Below, in pieces: positions 26,256-40,068 of a stretch of 64,000 bases of DNA; position 1 is the stretch's first letter; each line of letters begins with the position of its first letter. Made by a program: the position numbers and the translations under genes. The stretch spans positions 13,116,760-13,180,759 of the forward strand of contig OY756969.1 in NCBI GenBank assembly GCA_963580455.1, given 5' to 3'. Origin of the DNA: Euonymus europaeus. Its lineage: Eukaryota; Streptophyta; Magnoliopsida; Celastrales; Celastraceae. The notes beneath the pieces were generated by a model, which was given only the letters and a program-made list of their open reading frames with translations, was not told the DNA's origin and searched no databases.

Positions 26256-26460
26256 ATCAAAGTTGCCCGTGTACACTTTTATTGTTCTTCTATGTGAAAT
26301 TTTACGTGTATAAGCTTCCTAGATTATTTCGATGCTAAACACCGAGTTTCTATGACAAATGCACAAAACAGTTAAAAGCTCCTCCATAGAGAGAGTTGAG
26401 CAAATTTGGACCATCAAAGTTGCTCGGGATACACTTTTTACTCTTCTTTTATGTCAACTA
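26256..26460 (+). repeat. Short diverged HOR remnant
   Basis: The first one and a half monomers of the array-A order are recognisable: ACTATCAAAGTTGCCC, then GCTAAACACCGAG (one base lost), then CAAATTTGG with GGGATACAC. The order breaks at about 26460. A further remnant of the GACCAACTTCGG type sits near 27196. Confidence 0.6.
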
Positions 26461-27639
26461 TTACGAGTATAAGCTTGCTAGATTATTTCGATGCCAAAAC
26501 ACCAACTTTCTATGACAAATGCACAAAACCGTTAAAAGCTCCTCCATAGAGAGAGTTGAGCAACTTCGGACCATCAAAGTTGCTCGGGGTACACTTTTTA
26601 TTATTCTTCTATGTCAAATTCTACGTGTACAAGCTTACTAGATTATTTAGATGCCAAAACACCAACTTTCTATGACAAATGGACAAAACAGTTAAAAGCT
26701 CCACCATGGAGGGAGTTGAGCAACTTCGAACCATCAAAGTTGCTAGGGGTACACTTTTTATTATTCTTCTATGTCAAATTTTACGAATATAAGCTTGCTA
26801 GATTATTTCGATGCCAAAACACCAACTTTCTATGACAAATGTACAAAACCGTTAAAAGCTCCTCCATTAGAGAGAAGGGAGCAACTTCGGCCAATGAAAG
26901 TTGCTCCATGCACACTTTTTATTGGTCTTCTATGTGAAATTTTACGAGTATAAGCTTCCTAGATCATTTCGATGACAAAACACCAGCTTCCTATGACAAA
27001 TGGACAAAACCGTTAAAAGCTCCTCCATAGAGAAAGTTGAGCAACTTCGGACCATCAAAGTTGAGAGGGGTACACTTTTTATTGTTCTTCTATGTCAAAT
27101 ATTTTGAGTATAAAGCTTGCTAGATTATTTTGATGCCAAAACACAAACTTTCTATGACAAACGGACAGAACTGTTAAAAGCACCTCCATAGAGAGAGTTG
27201 ACCAACTTCGGACCATAAAAGTTCATTGGTGTACACTGTATATTGTTCTTTTATGTGAAATTTTACGAGTATAAGCTTCCTAGATTATTTCGATGTCAAA
27301 ACACCAATTTCTAAGATAAATGGACAAAATAGTTAAAAGCACGTCCATAGAGAGAGAGTTGAGCAACTTCGGACCACCAAAGTTGATCGGGGTACACTTT
27401 TTACTGTTCTTCTATGTCAAATTTTACGAGTATATAACTTGCTAGATTATTTTGATTCCAAAACACAAACTTTCTATGACAAATGGACAAAACCGTTAAA
27501 AGCTCATCCATAGAGAGAGTTGACCAACTTCAAACCATCAAAGTTGCTAGAGGTACACTTTTTATTATTCTTCTATGTCAAATTTTACGATTATAAGCCT
27601 GCTAGATTATTTCGATGCCAAAAAGACGAAATTTCTATG

Positions 27640-30600
27640 ACAAATGGACAAAACCGTTAAAAGCTCCTCCATAGAGAGAGTTCAGCAACTTCGAACCATC
27701 AAAGTTCTTAGGGGTACACTTTTTATTATTTTTGTATGTCAAATTTTATGAGTATAAGCTTCGTAGATTATTTCAGTGCCGAAACAACAACTTTCTACGA
27801 CAAATGGACAAAACCGTTAAAAGCTCCTCCATAGACAGAGTTGGGCAACTTGGGACCATCAAAGTTGCTCGGTGTACACTTTTTATTGTTCTTCTATGTC
27901 AAATTGTACGAGTATAAGCTTGCTAGATTATTTCGATGCCAAAACACCAACTTTCTATGACAAATGGACAAAACCGTTAAAAATTCCTCTATAGAGAGAG
28001 TTGAGCAACTTCAAACCATCAAAGTTGCTCGGTGTAAACTTTTTATTGTTCTTCTATGTGAAATTTTACGGGTATAAGCTTCCTAGATTGTCAAAAAAGC
28101 AAGTTTCTATGACAAATTGACAAAACATTTAAAAGCTCCTCCATAGAGATACTTGAGCAAATTCGGACCATCAAAGTTGGTCGGGGTACACTTTTTACTA
28201 TTCTTCTATGTGAAATTTTACGAGTATAAGCTTCTTAAATTATTTCGATGTCAAAACAGCAAGTTTCTATGACAAATGGACAAAACAGTTAAAAGCTCCT
28301 TCATAGAGAGAGTTGAACAACTTCGGAGCATTAAATTTGCTCGAGGTACACTTTTTATTGTTCTTCTATGTCAAATTCGACAAGTATAAGCCTGCTAGAT
28401 TATTTCGATGTCAAAACACCAACTTTCTATGACAAATGGACAAAATCGTTAAAAGCTCCTCCATAGAGAGAGTTGAACAACTTCAGACTATCAAAGTTGC
28501 CCGGTGTACACTTTTTAATGTTCTTCTATATGAAATTTTATGAGCATAAGCTTCCTAGATTATTTCAGTGCCGAAACACTAAGTTTCTATGACAAATGGA
28601 GAAAACAGTTAAAAGATCCTCCAAAGAGACAGTTGAGCAAATTCGGACCATCAAAGTTGCTCGGGGTACACTTTTTACTGTTCTTCTATGTCAAATTTTA
28701 CGAGTATAAAACTTGCTAGATTATTTTGATACCAAAACACAAACTTTCTATGACAAATGGACAAAACCGTTAAAAGCTCCTCCATAGAGAGAGTTGAGCA
28801 ACTTCGAACCATCAAAGTTGCTAGAGGTACACTTTTTATTATTCTTCTATGTCAAATTTTACGATTATAAGCCTCCTAGATTATTTCGATGCCAAAAAAC
28901 ACGAACTTTCTATGGCAAATGGACAAAACCGTTAAAAGCTCCTCCATAGAAAGAGTTCAGCAACTTCGAAGCATCAAAGTTCTTAGGGGTACACTTTTTA
29001 TTATTATTGTATGTCAAATTTTATGAGTATATGCTTCGTAGATTATTTCAGTGCCGAAACAACAACTTTCTAAGACAAATGGACAAAACCGTTAAAAGCT
29101 CCTTCATTGAGAGAGTTGGGCAACTTCGGACCATCAAAGTTGCTCGGTGTACACTTTTTATTTTTCTTCTATGTGAAATTTGATGAGTATAAGCTTCTTA
29201 GATTATTTCGATGCTAAAACGCGAAGTTTCTATAACAAATGGACAAAACAGTTAAAAGCTTCTCCATAGAGAGAGTTGAGCAAATTCAAACCATCAAAGT
29301 TGCTCGGGGTACACTTTTTACTGTTCTTGTATGTCAAATTTTACGAGTATATAACTTGCTAGATTATTTTGATTCCAAAACACAAACTTTCTATGACAAA
29401 TGGACAAAACCGTTAAAAGCTCCTCCATAGAGAGAGTTGAGCAACTTCGAACCATCAAAGTTGCTAGAGCTACAATTTTATTATTCTTCTATGTCAAATT
29501 TTACGATTATAAGCTTGCTAGATTATTTCGACGCCAAAACACGAACTTTCTATAACAAATGGACAAAACCGTTCAAAGCTCCTTCATAGAGAGAGTTCAG
29601 CAACTTCGAACCATCAAAGTTCTTAGGGGTACACTTTTTATTATTATTGTATGTCAAATTTTATGAGTATAAGCTTCGTAGATTATTTCAGTGCCGAAAC
29701 AACAACTTTCTATGACAAATCGACAAAACCGTTAAAAGCTCTTCCATAGAGAATGTTTACTTCAAACCATCAAAGTTGCTCGGTGTACACTTTTTATTGT
29801 TCTTCTATGTGAAATTTGACGAGTATAAGCTTCGTAGATTATTTCGATGCCAAAACGTGAAGTTTCTAAAACAAATGGACAAAACAGTTAAAAGCTTCTC
29901 CATAGAGAAAGTTGAGCAAATTCAACCATCAAAGTTGCTCGGAGTACACTTTTTACTGTTCTTTTATGTCAAATTTTACGAGTATATAACTTGCTAGATT
30001 ATTTTGATTCGAAAACACAAACTTTCTATGACAAATGTACAAAACCGTTAAAAGCTTCTCCATAGAGAGAGTTGAGCAACTTCGAACCATCAAAATTGCT
30101 AGAGGTAAACTTTTTATTATTCTTCTATGTCAAAATTTACGATTATAAGCCTGCTAGATTATTTCGATGCCAAAACACGAACTTTCTATTACAAATGGAC
30201 AAAACCGTTAAAAGCTCCTCCATAGAGAGAGTTCAGAAACTTCGAACCATCAAAGTTCTTAGGGGTACACTTTGTATTATTATTGTATGTCAAATTTTAT
30301 GAGTATAAGCTTCGTAGATTATTTCAGTGCCGAAACAACAACTTTCTATGACAAATGGACAAAACCGTTAAAAGCTCCTCCATACAGAGAGTTGGGCAAC
30401 TTCGGACCATCAAAGTTGCTCGGTGTACACTTTTTATTGTTCTTCTATGTGAAATTTGACGAGTATAAGCTTCGTAGATTAATTTGATGCTAAAACGCGA
30501 AGTTTCTATAACAAATGGACAAAACAGTTAAAAGCTTTTCCATAGAGAAAGTTGAGCAAATTCAACCATCAAAGTTGCTCGGGGTACACTTTTTACTGTT

Positions 30601-31939
30601 CTTCTATGTTAAATTTTACGAGTATATAACTTGCTAGATTATTTTGATTCCAAAACACAAACTTTCTATGACAAATGGACAAAACCGTTAAAAGCTCCTG
30701 CATAGAGAGAGTTGAGCAACTTCGAACCATCAAACTTGCTAGAGGTACACTTTTTATTGTTCTTCTATGTGAAATTCTACGAGTATAAGTTTGCTAGATT
30801 ATTTCGATGCCAAAACACCAAATTTCTATGACAAATGGACAAAACCGTTAAAAAATCCTCTAAAGATAGAGTTGAGCAACTTCGAACCATCAAAGTTGCT
30901 CGGTGTAAACTTTTTATTGTTGTTCTATGTGAAATTTTATGAGTATAAGCTTCCTAGATTTTAAAAAAGCTAGTTTCTATGACAAATTGATAAAACAGTT
31001 AAAAGCTCCTCCATAGAGAGAGTTGAGCAAATTCGGACCATCAAAGTTGCTCGGGGTACACTTTTTATTTTTCTTCTATGTCAAATTCTACGAGTATAAG
31101 CTTACCAGATTATTTCAAAAAAAATAGCAACTTTCTATGACAAATGGACAAAACTGTTAAAAGCTCCTCCATAGAGAGAGTTGAGCAACTTCGGACCATC
31201 AAATTTACTCGGTGCACACTTTTTACTGTTCTTCTATGTGAAATTTTATGACTATAAGCTTCCAAGATTATTTCGAAAAAAAAACACCAACTTTCTATGA
31301 CAAATAGACAAAATCGTTAAAAGCTCCTCCATAGAGAGAGTTGAGCAACCTCGGACTATCGAAGTTGCTCGGTGTACACTTTTCATTGTTCTTCTATGTG
31401 AAATTTTACGAGTATAAGCTTCCTAGATTATTTCGATGCCAAAACGCCAAGTTTTTATAACAAATGGACAAAACAGTTAAAAGCTCCTCCATAGAGAGAG
31501 TTGAGCAAATTCGGACCATCAAAGTTGCTCGGGTACACTCTTTACTATTTTTCTATGTGAAATTTTACGAGTATAAGCTTCCTAGATTATTTCGATGCTA
31601 AAACGTGAAGTTTCTATAACAAATTGACAAAACAGTTAAAAACTCCTACATAGAGATAGTTGAGCATATTCGAACCATCAAAGTTGCTCGGGGTATACTT
31701 TTTACTGTTCTTTTATGTCAAATTTTATGAGTATATAATTTGTTAGATTATTTTGATTCCTAAACACAAACTTTCTATGACAAATGGACAAAACTGTTAA
31801 AAGCTCCTCCATAGAGAGAGTTGAGCAACTTCGAACCATCAAAGTTGCTAGAGCTACACTTCTTATTATTCTTCTATGTCAAATTTTACGATTATAAGCA
31901 TGCTAGATTATTTCGATGCCAAAACATGAACTTTCTATG
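27640..31939 (+). repeat. Array B module, copy 1 (4.3 kb, about 27 monomers)
   Basis: First copy of a large duplicated module. Distinctive strings recur 4,300 bp to the right: GAATGTTTAC at 29751 and 34051, and AGCTACAATTTTATTATTC near 29466 and 33766. Over the first 2.6 kb I noticed only a handful of differences between the copies, such as CCATAGAAAGAG (about 28945) against CCATAGAGAGAG, CTTTTATGTC (about 29961) against CTTCTATGTC, and AATGTACAAAAC (about 30035) against AATGGACAAAAC. This implies a recent event. Confidence 0.88.
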
Positions 31940-34900
31940 ACAAATGGTCAAAACCGTTAAAAGCTCCTCCATAGAGAGAGTTCAGCAACTTCGAACCATC
32001 AAAGTTCTTAGGGGTACACTTTTTATTATTTTTGTATGTCAAATTTTATGAGTATAAGCTTCGTAGATTATTTCAGTGCCGAAACAACAACTTTCTATGA
32101 CAAATGGACAAAACCGTTAAAAGCTCCTCCATAGACAGAGTTGGGCAACTTTGGACCATCAAAGTTGCTCGGTGTACACTTTTTATTGTTCTTCTATGTC
32201 AAATTGTACGAGTATAAGCTTGCTAGATTATTTCGATGCCAAAACACCAACTTTCTATGACAAATGGACAAAACCGTTAAAAATTCCTCTATAGAGAGAG
32301 TTGAGCAACTTCAAACCATCAAAGTTGCTCGGTGTAAACTTTTTATTGTTCTTCTATGTGAAATTTTACGGGTATAAGCTTCCTAGATTGTCAAAAAAGC
32401 AAGTTTCTATGACAAATTGACAAAACATTTAAAAGCTCCTCCATAGAGATACTTGAGCAAATTCGGACCATCAAAGTTGGTCGGGGTACACTTTTTACTA
32501 TTCTTCTATGTGAAATTTTACGAGTATAAGCTTCTTAAATTATTTCGATGTCAAAACAGCAAGTTTCTATGACAAATGGACAAAACAGTTAAAAGCTCCT
32601 TCATAGAGAGAGTTGAACAACTTCGGAGCATTAAATTTGCTCGAGGTACACTTTTTATTGTTCTTCTATGTCAAATTCGACAAGTATAAGCCTGCTAGAT
32701 TATTTCGATGTCAAAACACCAACTTTCTATGACAAATGGACAAAATCGTTAAAAGCTCCTCCATAGAGAGAGTTGAACAACTTCAGACTATCAAAGTTGC
32801 CCGGTGTACACTTTTTAATGTTCTTCTATATGAAATTTTATGAGCATAAGCTTCCTAGATTATTTCAGTGCCGAAACACTAAGTTTCTATGACAAATGGA
32901 GAAAACAGTTAAAAGATCCTCCAAAGAGACAGTTGAGCAAATTCGGACCATCAAAGTTGCTCGGGGTACACTTTTTACTGTTCTTCTATGTCAAATTTTA
33001 CGAGTATAAAACTTGCTAGATTATTTTGATACCAAAACACAAACTTTCTATGACAAATGGACAAAACCGTTAAAAGCTCCTCCATAGAGAGAGTTGAGCA
33101 ACTTCGAACCATCAAAGTTGCTAGAGGTACACTTTTTATTATTCTTCTATGTCAAATTTTACGATTATAAGCCTCCTAGATTATTTCGATGCCAAAAAAC
33201 ACGAACTTTCTATGGCAAATGGACAAAACCGTTAAAAGCTCCTCCATAGAGAGAGTTCAGCAACTTCGAAGCATCAAAGTTCTTAGGGGTACACTTTTTA
33301 TTATTATTGTATGTCAAATTTTATGAGTATATGCTTCGTAGATTATTTCAGTGCCGAAACAACAACTTTCTAAGACAAATGGACAAAACCGTTAAAAGCT
33401 CCTTCATTGAGAGAGTTGGGCAACTTCGGACCATCAAAGTTGCTCGGTGTACACTTTTTATTTTTCTTCTATGTGAAATTTGATGAGTATAAGCTTCTTA
33501 GATTATTTCGATGCTAAAACGCGAAGTTTCTATAACAAATGGACAAAACAGTTAAAAGCTTCTCCATAGAGAGAGTTGAGCAAATTCAAACCATCAAAGT
33601 TGCTCGGGGTACACTTTTTACTGTTCTTGTATGTCAAATTTTACGAGTATATAACTTGCTAGATTATTTTGATTCCAAAACACAAACTTTCTATGACAAA
33701 TGGACAAAACCGTTAAAAGCTCCTCCATAGAGAGAGTTGAGCAACTTCGAACCATCAAAGTTGCTAGAGCTACAATTTTATTATTCTTCTATGTCAAATT
33801 TTACGATTATAAGCTTGCTAGATTATTTCGACGCCAAAACACGAACTTTCTATAACAAATGGACAAAACCGTTCAAAGCTCCTTCATAGAGAGAGTTCAG
33901 CAACTTCGAACCATCAAAGTTCTTAGGGGTACACTTTTTATTATTATTGTATGTCAAATTTTATGAGTATAAGCTTCGTAGATTATTTCAGTGCCGAAAC
34001 AACAACTTTCTATGACAAATCGACAAAACCGTTAAAAGCTCTTCCATAGAGAATGTTTACTTCAAACCATCAAAGTTGCTCGGTGTACACTTTTTATTGT
34101 TCTTCTATGTGAAATTTGACGAGTATAAGCTTCGTAGATTATTTCGATGCCAAAACGTGAAGTTTCTAAAACAAATGGACAAAACAGTTAAAAGCTTCTC
34201 CATAGAGAAAGTTGAGCAAATTCAACCATCAAAGTTGCTCGGAGTACACTTTTTACTGTTCTTCTATGTCAAATTTTACGAGTATATAACTTGCTAGATT
34301 ATTTTGATTCGAAAACACAAACTTTCTATGACAAATGGACAAAACCGTTAAAAGCTTCTCCATAGAGAGAGTTGAGCAACTTCGAACCATCAAAATTGCT
34401 AGAGGTAAACTTTTTATTATTCTTCTATGTCAAAATTTACGATTATAAGCCTGCTAGATTATTTCGATGCCAAAACACGAACTTTCTATTACAAATGGAC
34501 AAAACCGTTAAAAGCTCCTCCATAGAGAGAGTTCAGAAACTTCGAACCATCAAATTCTTAGGGGTACACTTTGTATTATTATTGTATGTCAAATTTTATG
34601 AGTATAAGCTTCGTAGATTTTAAAAAAGCAAGTTTCTATGACAAATTGATAAAACAGTTAAAAGCTCCTCCATAGAGAGAGTTGAGCAAATTCGGACCAT
34701 CAAAGTTGCTCGGGGTACACTTTTTATTTTTCTTCTATGTCAAATTCTACGAGTATAAGCTTACCAGATTATTTCAAAAAAAATAGCAACTTTCTATGAC
34801 AAATGGACAAAACTGTTAAAAGCTCCTCCATAGAGAGAGTTGAGCAACTTCGGACCATCAAATTTACTCGGTGTACACTTTTTACTGTTTTTCTATGTGA

Positions 34901-35598
34901 AATTTTATGACTATAAGCTTCCAAGATTATTTCGAAAAAAAAACACCAACTTTCTATGACAAATAGACAAAATCGTTAAAAGCCCCTCCATAGAGAGAGT
35001 TGAGCAACCTCGGACTATCGAAGTTGCTCGGTGTACACTTTTCATTGTTCTTCTATGTGAAATTTTACGAGTATAAGCTTCCTAGATTATTTCGATGCCA
35101 AAACGCCAAGTTTTTATGACAAATGGACAAAACAGTTAAAAGCTCCTCCATAGAGAGAGTTGAGCAAATTCGGACCATCAAAGTTGGTCGGGTACACTCT
35201 TTACTATTTTTCTATGTGAAATTTTACGAGTATAAGCTTCCTAGATTATTTCGATGCTAAAACGTGAAGTTTCTATAACAAATTGACAAAACAGTTAAAA
35301 ACTCCTACATAGAGATAGTTGAGCATATTCGAACCATCAAAGTTGCTCGGGGTATACTTTTTACTGTTCTTTTATGTCAAATTTTATGAGTATATAATTT
35401 GTTAGATTATTTTGATTCCTAAACACAAACTTTCTATGACAAATGGACAAAACTGTTAAAAGCTCCTCCATAGAGAGAGTTGAGCAACTTCGAACCATCA
35501 AAGTTGCTAGAGCTACACTTCTTATTATTCTTCTATGTCAAATTTTACGATTATAAGCATGCTAGATTATTTCGATGCCAAAACATGAACTTTCTATG
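31940..35598 (+). repeat. Array B module, copy 2 (3.66 kb, four monomers lost)
   Basis: Second copy of the 4.3-kb module. It follows copy 1 at an offset of 4,300 up to about 34553, where it lacks two bases (CATCAAATTC against CATCAAAGTTC). At about 34605-34622 it jumps about 641 bp, or four monomers, relative to copy 1: CTTCGTAGATT is joined to TTAAAAAAGC. It then follows copy 1 at an offset of 3,659 (CTTACCAGAT at 31101 and 34760). Confidence 0.87.
34605..34622 (+). other. Four-monomer deletion junction in array B
   Basis: The left side matches copy 1 near 30305-30320 (AAGCTTCGTAGATT). The right side matches copy 1 near 30955-30970 (AGATTTTAAAAAAGC). Both parents share TAGATT at the join. 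The copy-1 interval removed is about 641 bp. Confidence 0.8.
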
Positions 35599-38515
35599 AC
35601 AAATGGACAAAACCGTTAAAAGCTCCTCCATAGAGAGAGATCAGCAACTTCGAACCATCAAAGTTCTTAGGGGTACACTTTATTATTATTGTATGTCAAA
35701 TTTTATGAGTATAAGCTTCGTAGATTATTTCAGTGCCGAAACAACAACTTTCTATGACAAATGGTCAAAACCGTTAAAAGCTCCATCATAGAGAGAGTTG
35801 GGCAACTTCGGACATCAAAGTTGCTCGGTGTACACTTTTTATTGTTCTTCTATGTGAAATTTGACGAGTATGAGCTTCGTAGATTATTTCGATGCTAAAA
35901 CTCGAAGTTTCTATAACAAATGTACAAAACAGTTAAAAGCTTTTCCATAGAGAAAGTTGAGCAAATTCAACCATCAAAGTTGCTCGGGGTTCACCTTTTA
36001 CCGTTCTTCTATGTCAAATTTTACGAGTATATAACTTGCTAGATTATTTCGATGCCAAAACACCAACTTTCTATGACAAATGGACAAAACCGTTAAAAAA
36101 ATCCTCTATAGAGAGAGTTGAGCAACTTTGGATCATCAAAGTTGCTCGGTGCACACTTTTATTGTTCTTCTATGTGAAATTTTACGAGTATAAGCTTCCT
36201 AGATTATTTCGATGCCAAAACACCAAGTTTTTATGACAAATGGACAAAACAGTTAAAAGCTCCTCCATAGAGAGAGTTGAGCAACATCGGACCATCAAAG
36301 TTGCTCGGGGTACACTTTTTATTGTTCTTCTATGTCAAATTCTACGAGTATAAGCTTGCTAGATTATTTCGATGCCAAAACACCAACTTTTATGACAAAT
36401 GGACAAAACCGTTAAAAATTCCTCTATAGAGAGAGTTGAGCAACTTCAAACCATCAAAGTTCCTCGGTGTAAACTTTTTATTGTTCTTCTATGTGAAATT
36501 TTACGGGTATAAGCTTCCTAGATTGTCAAAAAAGCAAGTTTCTATGACAAATTGACAAAACATTTAAAAGCTCCTCCATAGAGATAGTTGAGCAAATTCG
36601 GACCATCAAAGTTGCTCGGGGTACACTTTTTATTTTTCTTCTATGTCAAATTCTACGAGTATAAGCTTACTAGATTATTTGGAAAAAAATTAGCAACTTT
36701 CTATGACAAATGGACAAAACCGTTAAAAGCTCCTCCATAGAGAGAGTTGAGCAACTTCGGACCATCAAAGTTGCTCGGTGTACACTTTTTACTGTTCTTC
36801 TATGTGAAATTTTACGAGTATAAGCTTCTTAAATTATTTCGATGTCAAAACAGCAAGTTTCTATGACAAATGGACAAAACAGTTAAAAGCTCCTTCATAG
36901 AGAGAGTTGAACAACTTCGGAGCATTAAATTTGCTCCGGGTACACTTTTTTTTGTTTTTCTATGTCAAATTCGACAAGTATAAGCCTGCTAGTTTATTTC
37001 GATGTCAAAACACCAACTTTCTATGACAAATGGACAAAATCGTTAAAAGCTCCTCCATAGAGAGAGTTGAACAACTTCAGACTATCAAAGTTGCCCGGTG
37101 TACACTTTTTAATGTTCTTCTATATGAAATTTTATGAGCATAAGCTTCCTAGATTATTTCAGTGCCGAAACACTAAGTTTCTATGACAAATGGAGAAAAC
37201 AGTTAAAAGATCCTCCAAAGAGACAGTTGAGCAAATTCGGACCATCAAAGTTGCTCGGGGTACACTTTTTACTGTTCTTCTATGTCAAATTTTACGAGTA
37301 TAAAACTTGCTAGATTATTTTGATTCCAAAACACAAACTTTCTATGACAAATGGACAAAACCGTTAAAAGCTCCTCCATAGAGAGAGTTGAGCAACTTCG
37401 AACCATCAAAGTTGCTAGAGGTACACTTTTTATTATTCTTCTATGTCAAATTTTACGATTATAAGCCTCCTAGATTATTTCGATGCCAAAAAACACGAAC
37501 TTTCTATGACAAATGGACAAAACCGTTAAAAGCTCCTCCATAGAGAGAGTTCAGCAACTTCGAAGCATCAAAGTTCTTAGGGGTACACTTTTTATTATTA
37601 TTGTATGTCAAATTTTATGAGTATAAGCTTCGTAGATTATTTCAGTGCCGAAACAACAACTTTCTAAGACAAATGGACAAAACCGTTAAAAGCTCCTCCA
37701 TTGAGAGAGTTGGGCAACTTCGGACCATCAAAGTTGCTCGGTGTACACTTTTTATTTTTCTTCTATGTGAAATTTGATGAGTATAAGCTTCTTAGATTAT
37801 TTCGATGCTAAAACCCGAAGTTTCTATAACAAATGGACAAAACAGTTAAAAGCTTTTCCATAGAGAAAGTTGAGCAAATTCGAACCATCAAAGTTGCTCG
37901 GGGTACACTTTTTACTGTTCTTCTATGTCAAATTTTACGACTATAAATCTTGCTAGATTATTTTGATGCCAAAACACAAACTTTCTATGAAAAATGGACA
38001 AAACCATTAAAAGCTCCTCCATAGAGAGAGTTGAGCAACTTCGAACCATCAAAGTTGTTAGAGGTACACTTTTTATAATTCATCTATGTCAAACTTTAAG
38101 AGTATAAGCTTCCTAGATTATTTCGATGTCAAAACACCAATATCTATGATAAATGGACAAAACAGTTAAAGGCTCCTCCATAGAGAGAGTTGAGCAAATT
38201 CGAACCATCAAAGTTGCTCGGGTACACTTTTTACTATTCTTCTATGTGAAATTTTACGAGTATAGCTTCCTAGATTATTTCGATGCTAAAACGCCAAGTT
38301 TCTATAACAAATTGACAAAACAGTTAAAAGCTCCTACATAGAGAGAGTTGAGCAAATTCAAACCATCAAAGTTGCTCGGGGTACACTTTTTACTGTTCTT
38401 GTATGTCAAATTTTACGAGTATATAACTTGCTAGATTATTTTGATTCCAAAACACAAACTTTCTATGACAAATGGACAGAACCGTTAAAAGCTCCTCCAT
38501 AGAGAGAGTTGAGCA

Positions 38516-38520
38516 ACTTC
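38516..38520 (+). repeat. Target-site duplication, left copy
   Basis: The five bases ACTTC directly before the LTR are repeated at 40784-40788 directly after it. They are the end of GAGCAACTTC in the satellite monomer. Confidence 0.9.
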
Positions 38521-38526
38521 TGTTGG
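38521..38526 (+). repeat. LTR terminal inverted repeat, left
   Basis: TGTTGG, the exact reverse complement of CCAACA at 40778-40783. The TG...CA ends are the recognition ends used by retroviral-type integrases. Confidence 0.85.
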
Positions 38527-40054
38527 GATGATGTCCTAAAAACATACCATGTAAAGACAATTCTGAAATTCAAGAATAAACATTTTATGATTGCATTTGT
38601 GTTTTAAATGTTTTATTTTAAATATTTCATTTATATGTGAATGTTCTAACAAGGTCTAAGGATGTTAGATATGTGAATCTTGGATACTCAGATACACTTA
38701 TAGTGTGAGTATAGATTGACACAAGATTCATTATTACATTCTAAATCATTAGTCACAACCAGATTAACAAAGTTAGGCACTTTGTTGATATAGGTTGTAG
38801 TGCATGGACATCTCCAATTAGGGGAATGGTTTGTCTTGACCGTTTGAGAGGATTCTCGGATTGGTGCACTAGTGTGTATGTGGACATATACATTGACGGA
38901 CTTACATAGGAATGAACAACTAGAAACGTGCTATCAAAGAGTTGTTCATCCTATAGCTATGGGAGTACGGTATATCTCAAGCTTGAGTAGGTCAATACGT
39001 TTATACTTATAGCGTGTGCATTTTGATTCATCAATAAGTGAGACACGCACTATTGTCAAAATCTTGATGATTTGGATGTATGCCACTAGGGTATAAGCGC
39101 ATACCTATAAAATAGTCATTCATGTACTTTCAGTTATGAAAGTGTAAGCACCCATCTGAGAGGTTCAAATTAATCTATCTAGAAACTATGCATAGTGATT
39201 CTAACGAATCAAGCGTTGTGAGTTAAATTGATCGACGGGTCAATTTAATACGCTTAGAGGATAGATATAAAGGAATCTAGAGCTCAGAGAAAATATGGAT
39301 TTTGGAGTGTTCGATAGTACGAATAAATTCACTCCATCTTACCGGGTGTTGCATGGAGGATATGCATGTACACTTCCCATAGGTCAGGGATAGGTTTCTA
39401 ATTATGGAAAAGCCTCGATGTAAGAATCGTACATATTGGGGAGTGCATCCAAAGTTCAGGTAGTGTCAGACGAACATTGGATTGTTATATTATTCCTAGT
39501 CATAGAGTTTGACGGTAAAGAATAATATTTCGGGAGCCACAATATGTATGTCCTGCGGAGTCCCCTTGGTAGCTCTATATATTCTCTTGTCCTATTTAAG
39601 GAAGATCGGCAAAATTTACCATATCACAACGGTTGTTGGAAAAGTTACAAGAATGGAATTTGTATAACAAATAGATACAATTTTATTGGGTTTTGTTTTT
39701 CCAAAGATAACCCTAAGATAAAATTGTTTTTGTTAAGATATACAAAATTCTTGTAAGTGTATTTATGTAAAAATAACAAATCTCGGAGTTTTGATTTAGA
39801 TTGTAAAATAAATATTTTACATAATCAAAAACAAATTAAAGTCAAAAATGGACCAAGGAACAAAACAAATTTGAGCCTTGAATTCTTGAAATATTGGGCC
39901 AAGCTAGGCTTAAACCATGTTATTGCATAGCAATATATGGCCGGCCCATTGTGGATAATTTGGGCTCCGATTATGCTTGTTAAAAGTATTCCATATTTGT
40001 TTTGGCTTTGAATCCAATTGGGATTAGAAGTCAACAACTCAAATAATGATTTGT

Positions 40055-40068
40055 TATATATATATAAA
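40055..40068 (+). promoter_or_regulatory. Candidate TATA box in the solo LTR
   Basis: TATATATATATAAA is a good TATA-box match in the right half of the LTR, where the end of U3 would be expected. Transcription would begin about 30 bp downstream, near 40095. A weaker alternative, TATATAT, is at 39576-39582. Activity in a solo LTR inside satellite chromatin is unknown. Confidence 0.4.

Larger units (their letters stand above)
18940..27639 (+). repeat. Divergent satellite array (transition zone)
   Basis: The same 160-bp monomer continues without interruption, in the same orientation and phase, but neighbouring monomers are more diverged and no single HOR period covers the zone. It contains runs that keep the monomer order of array A (19053-19930, 23698-24410, 26256-26460 and about 27180-27330), a 961-bp tandem duplication at 20187-22110, and several monomers with CTTCGTAGAGAG at about 22225, 23347 and 25425 that may mark another decayed period. 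No gene, RNA gene or transposon is visible. Confidence 0.9.
27640..38520 (+). repeat. Satellite array B, left of the solo LTR
   Basis: The same satellite family in a different organisation. Modules of 1-4.3 kb are copied tandemly or at a distance, and no unit of fixed length is kept. Typical B-type monomers have CAGTGCCGAAACAAC, CTTAGGGGTACAC with TATTATTATTGTATG, GAGTATATAACTTGC, or A-tracts after ATTTC or ATTTCG. At least two large related units are visible (27640-31939 and 31940-35598), followed by 35599-38520, which mixes segments of the earlier ones. For example, 36820-37920 follows about 28226-29326 at an offset near 8,594. Confidence 0.9.
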
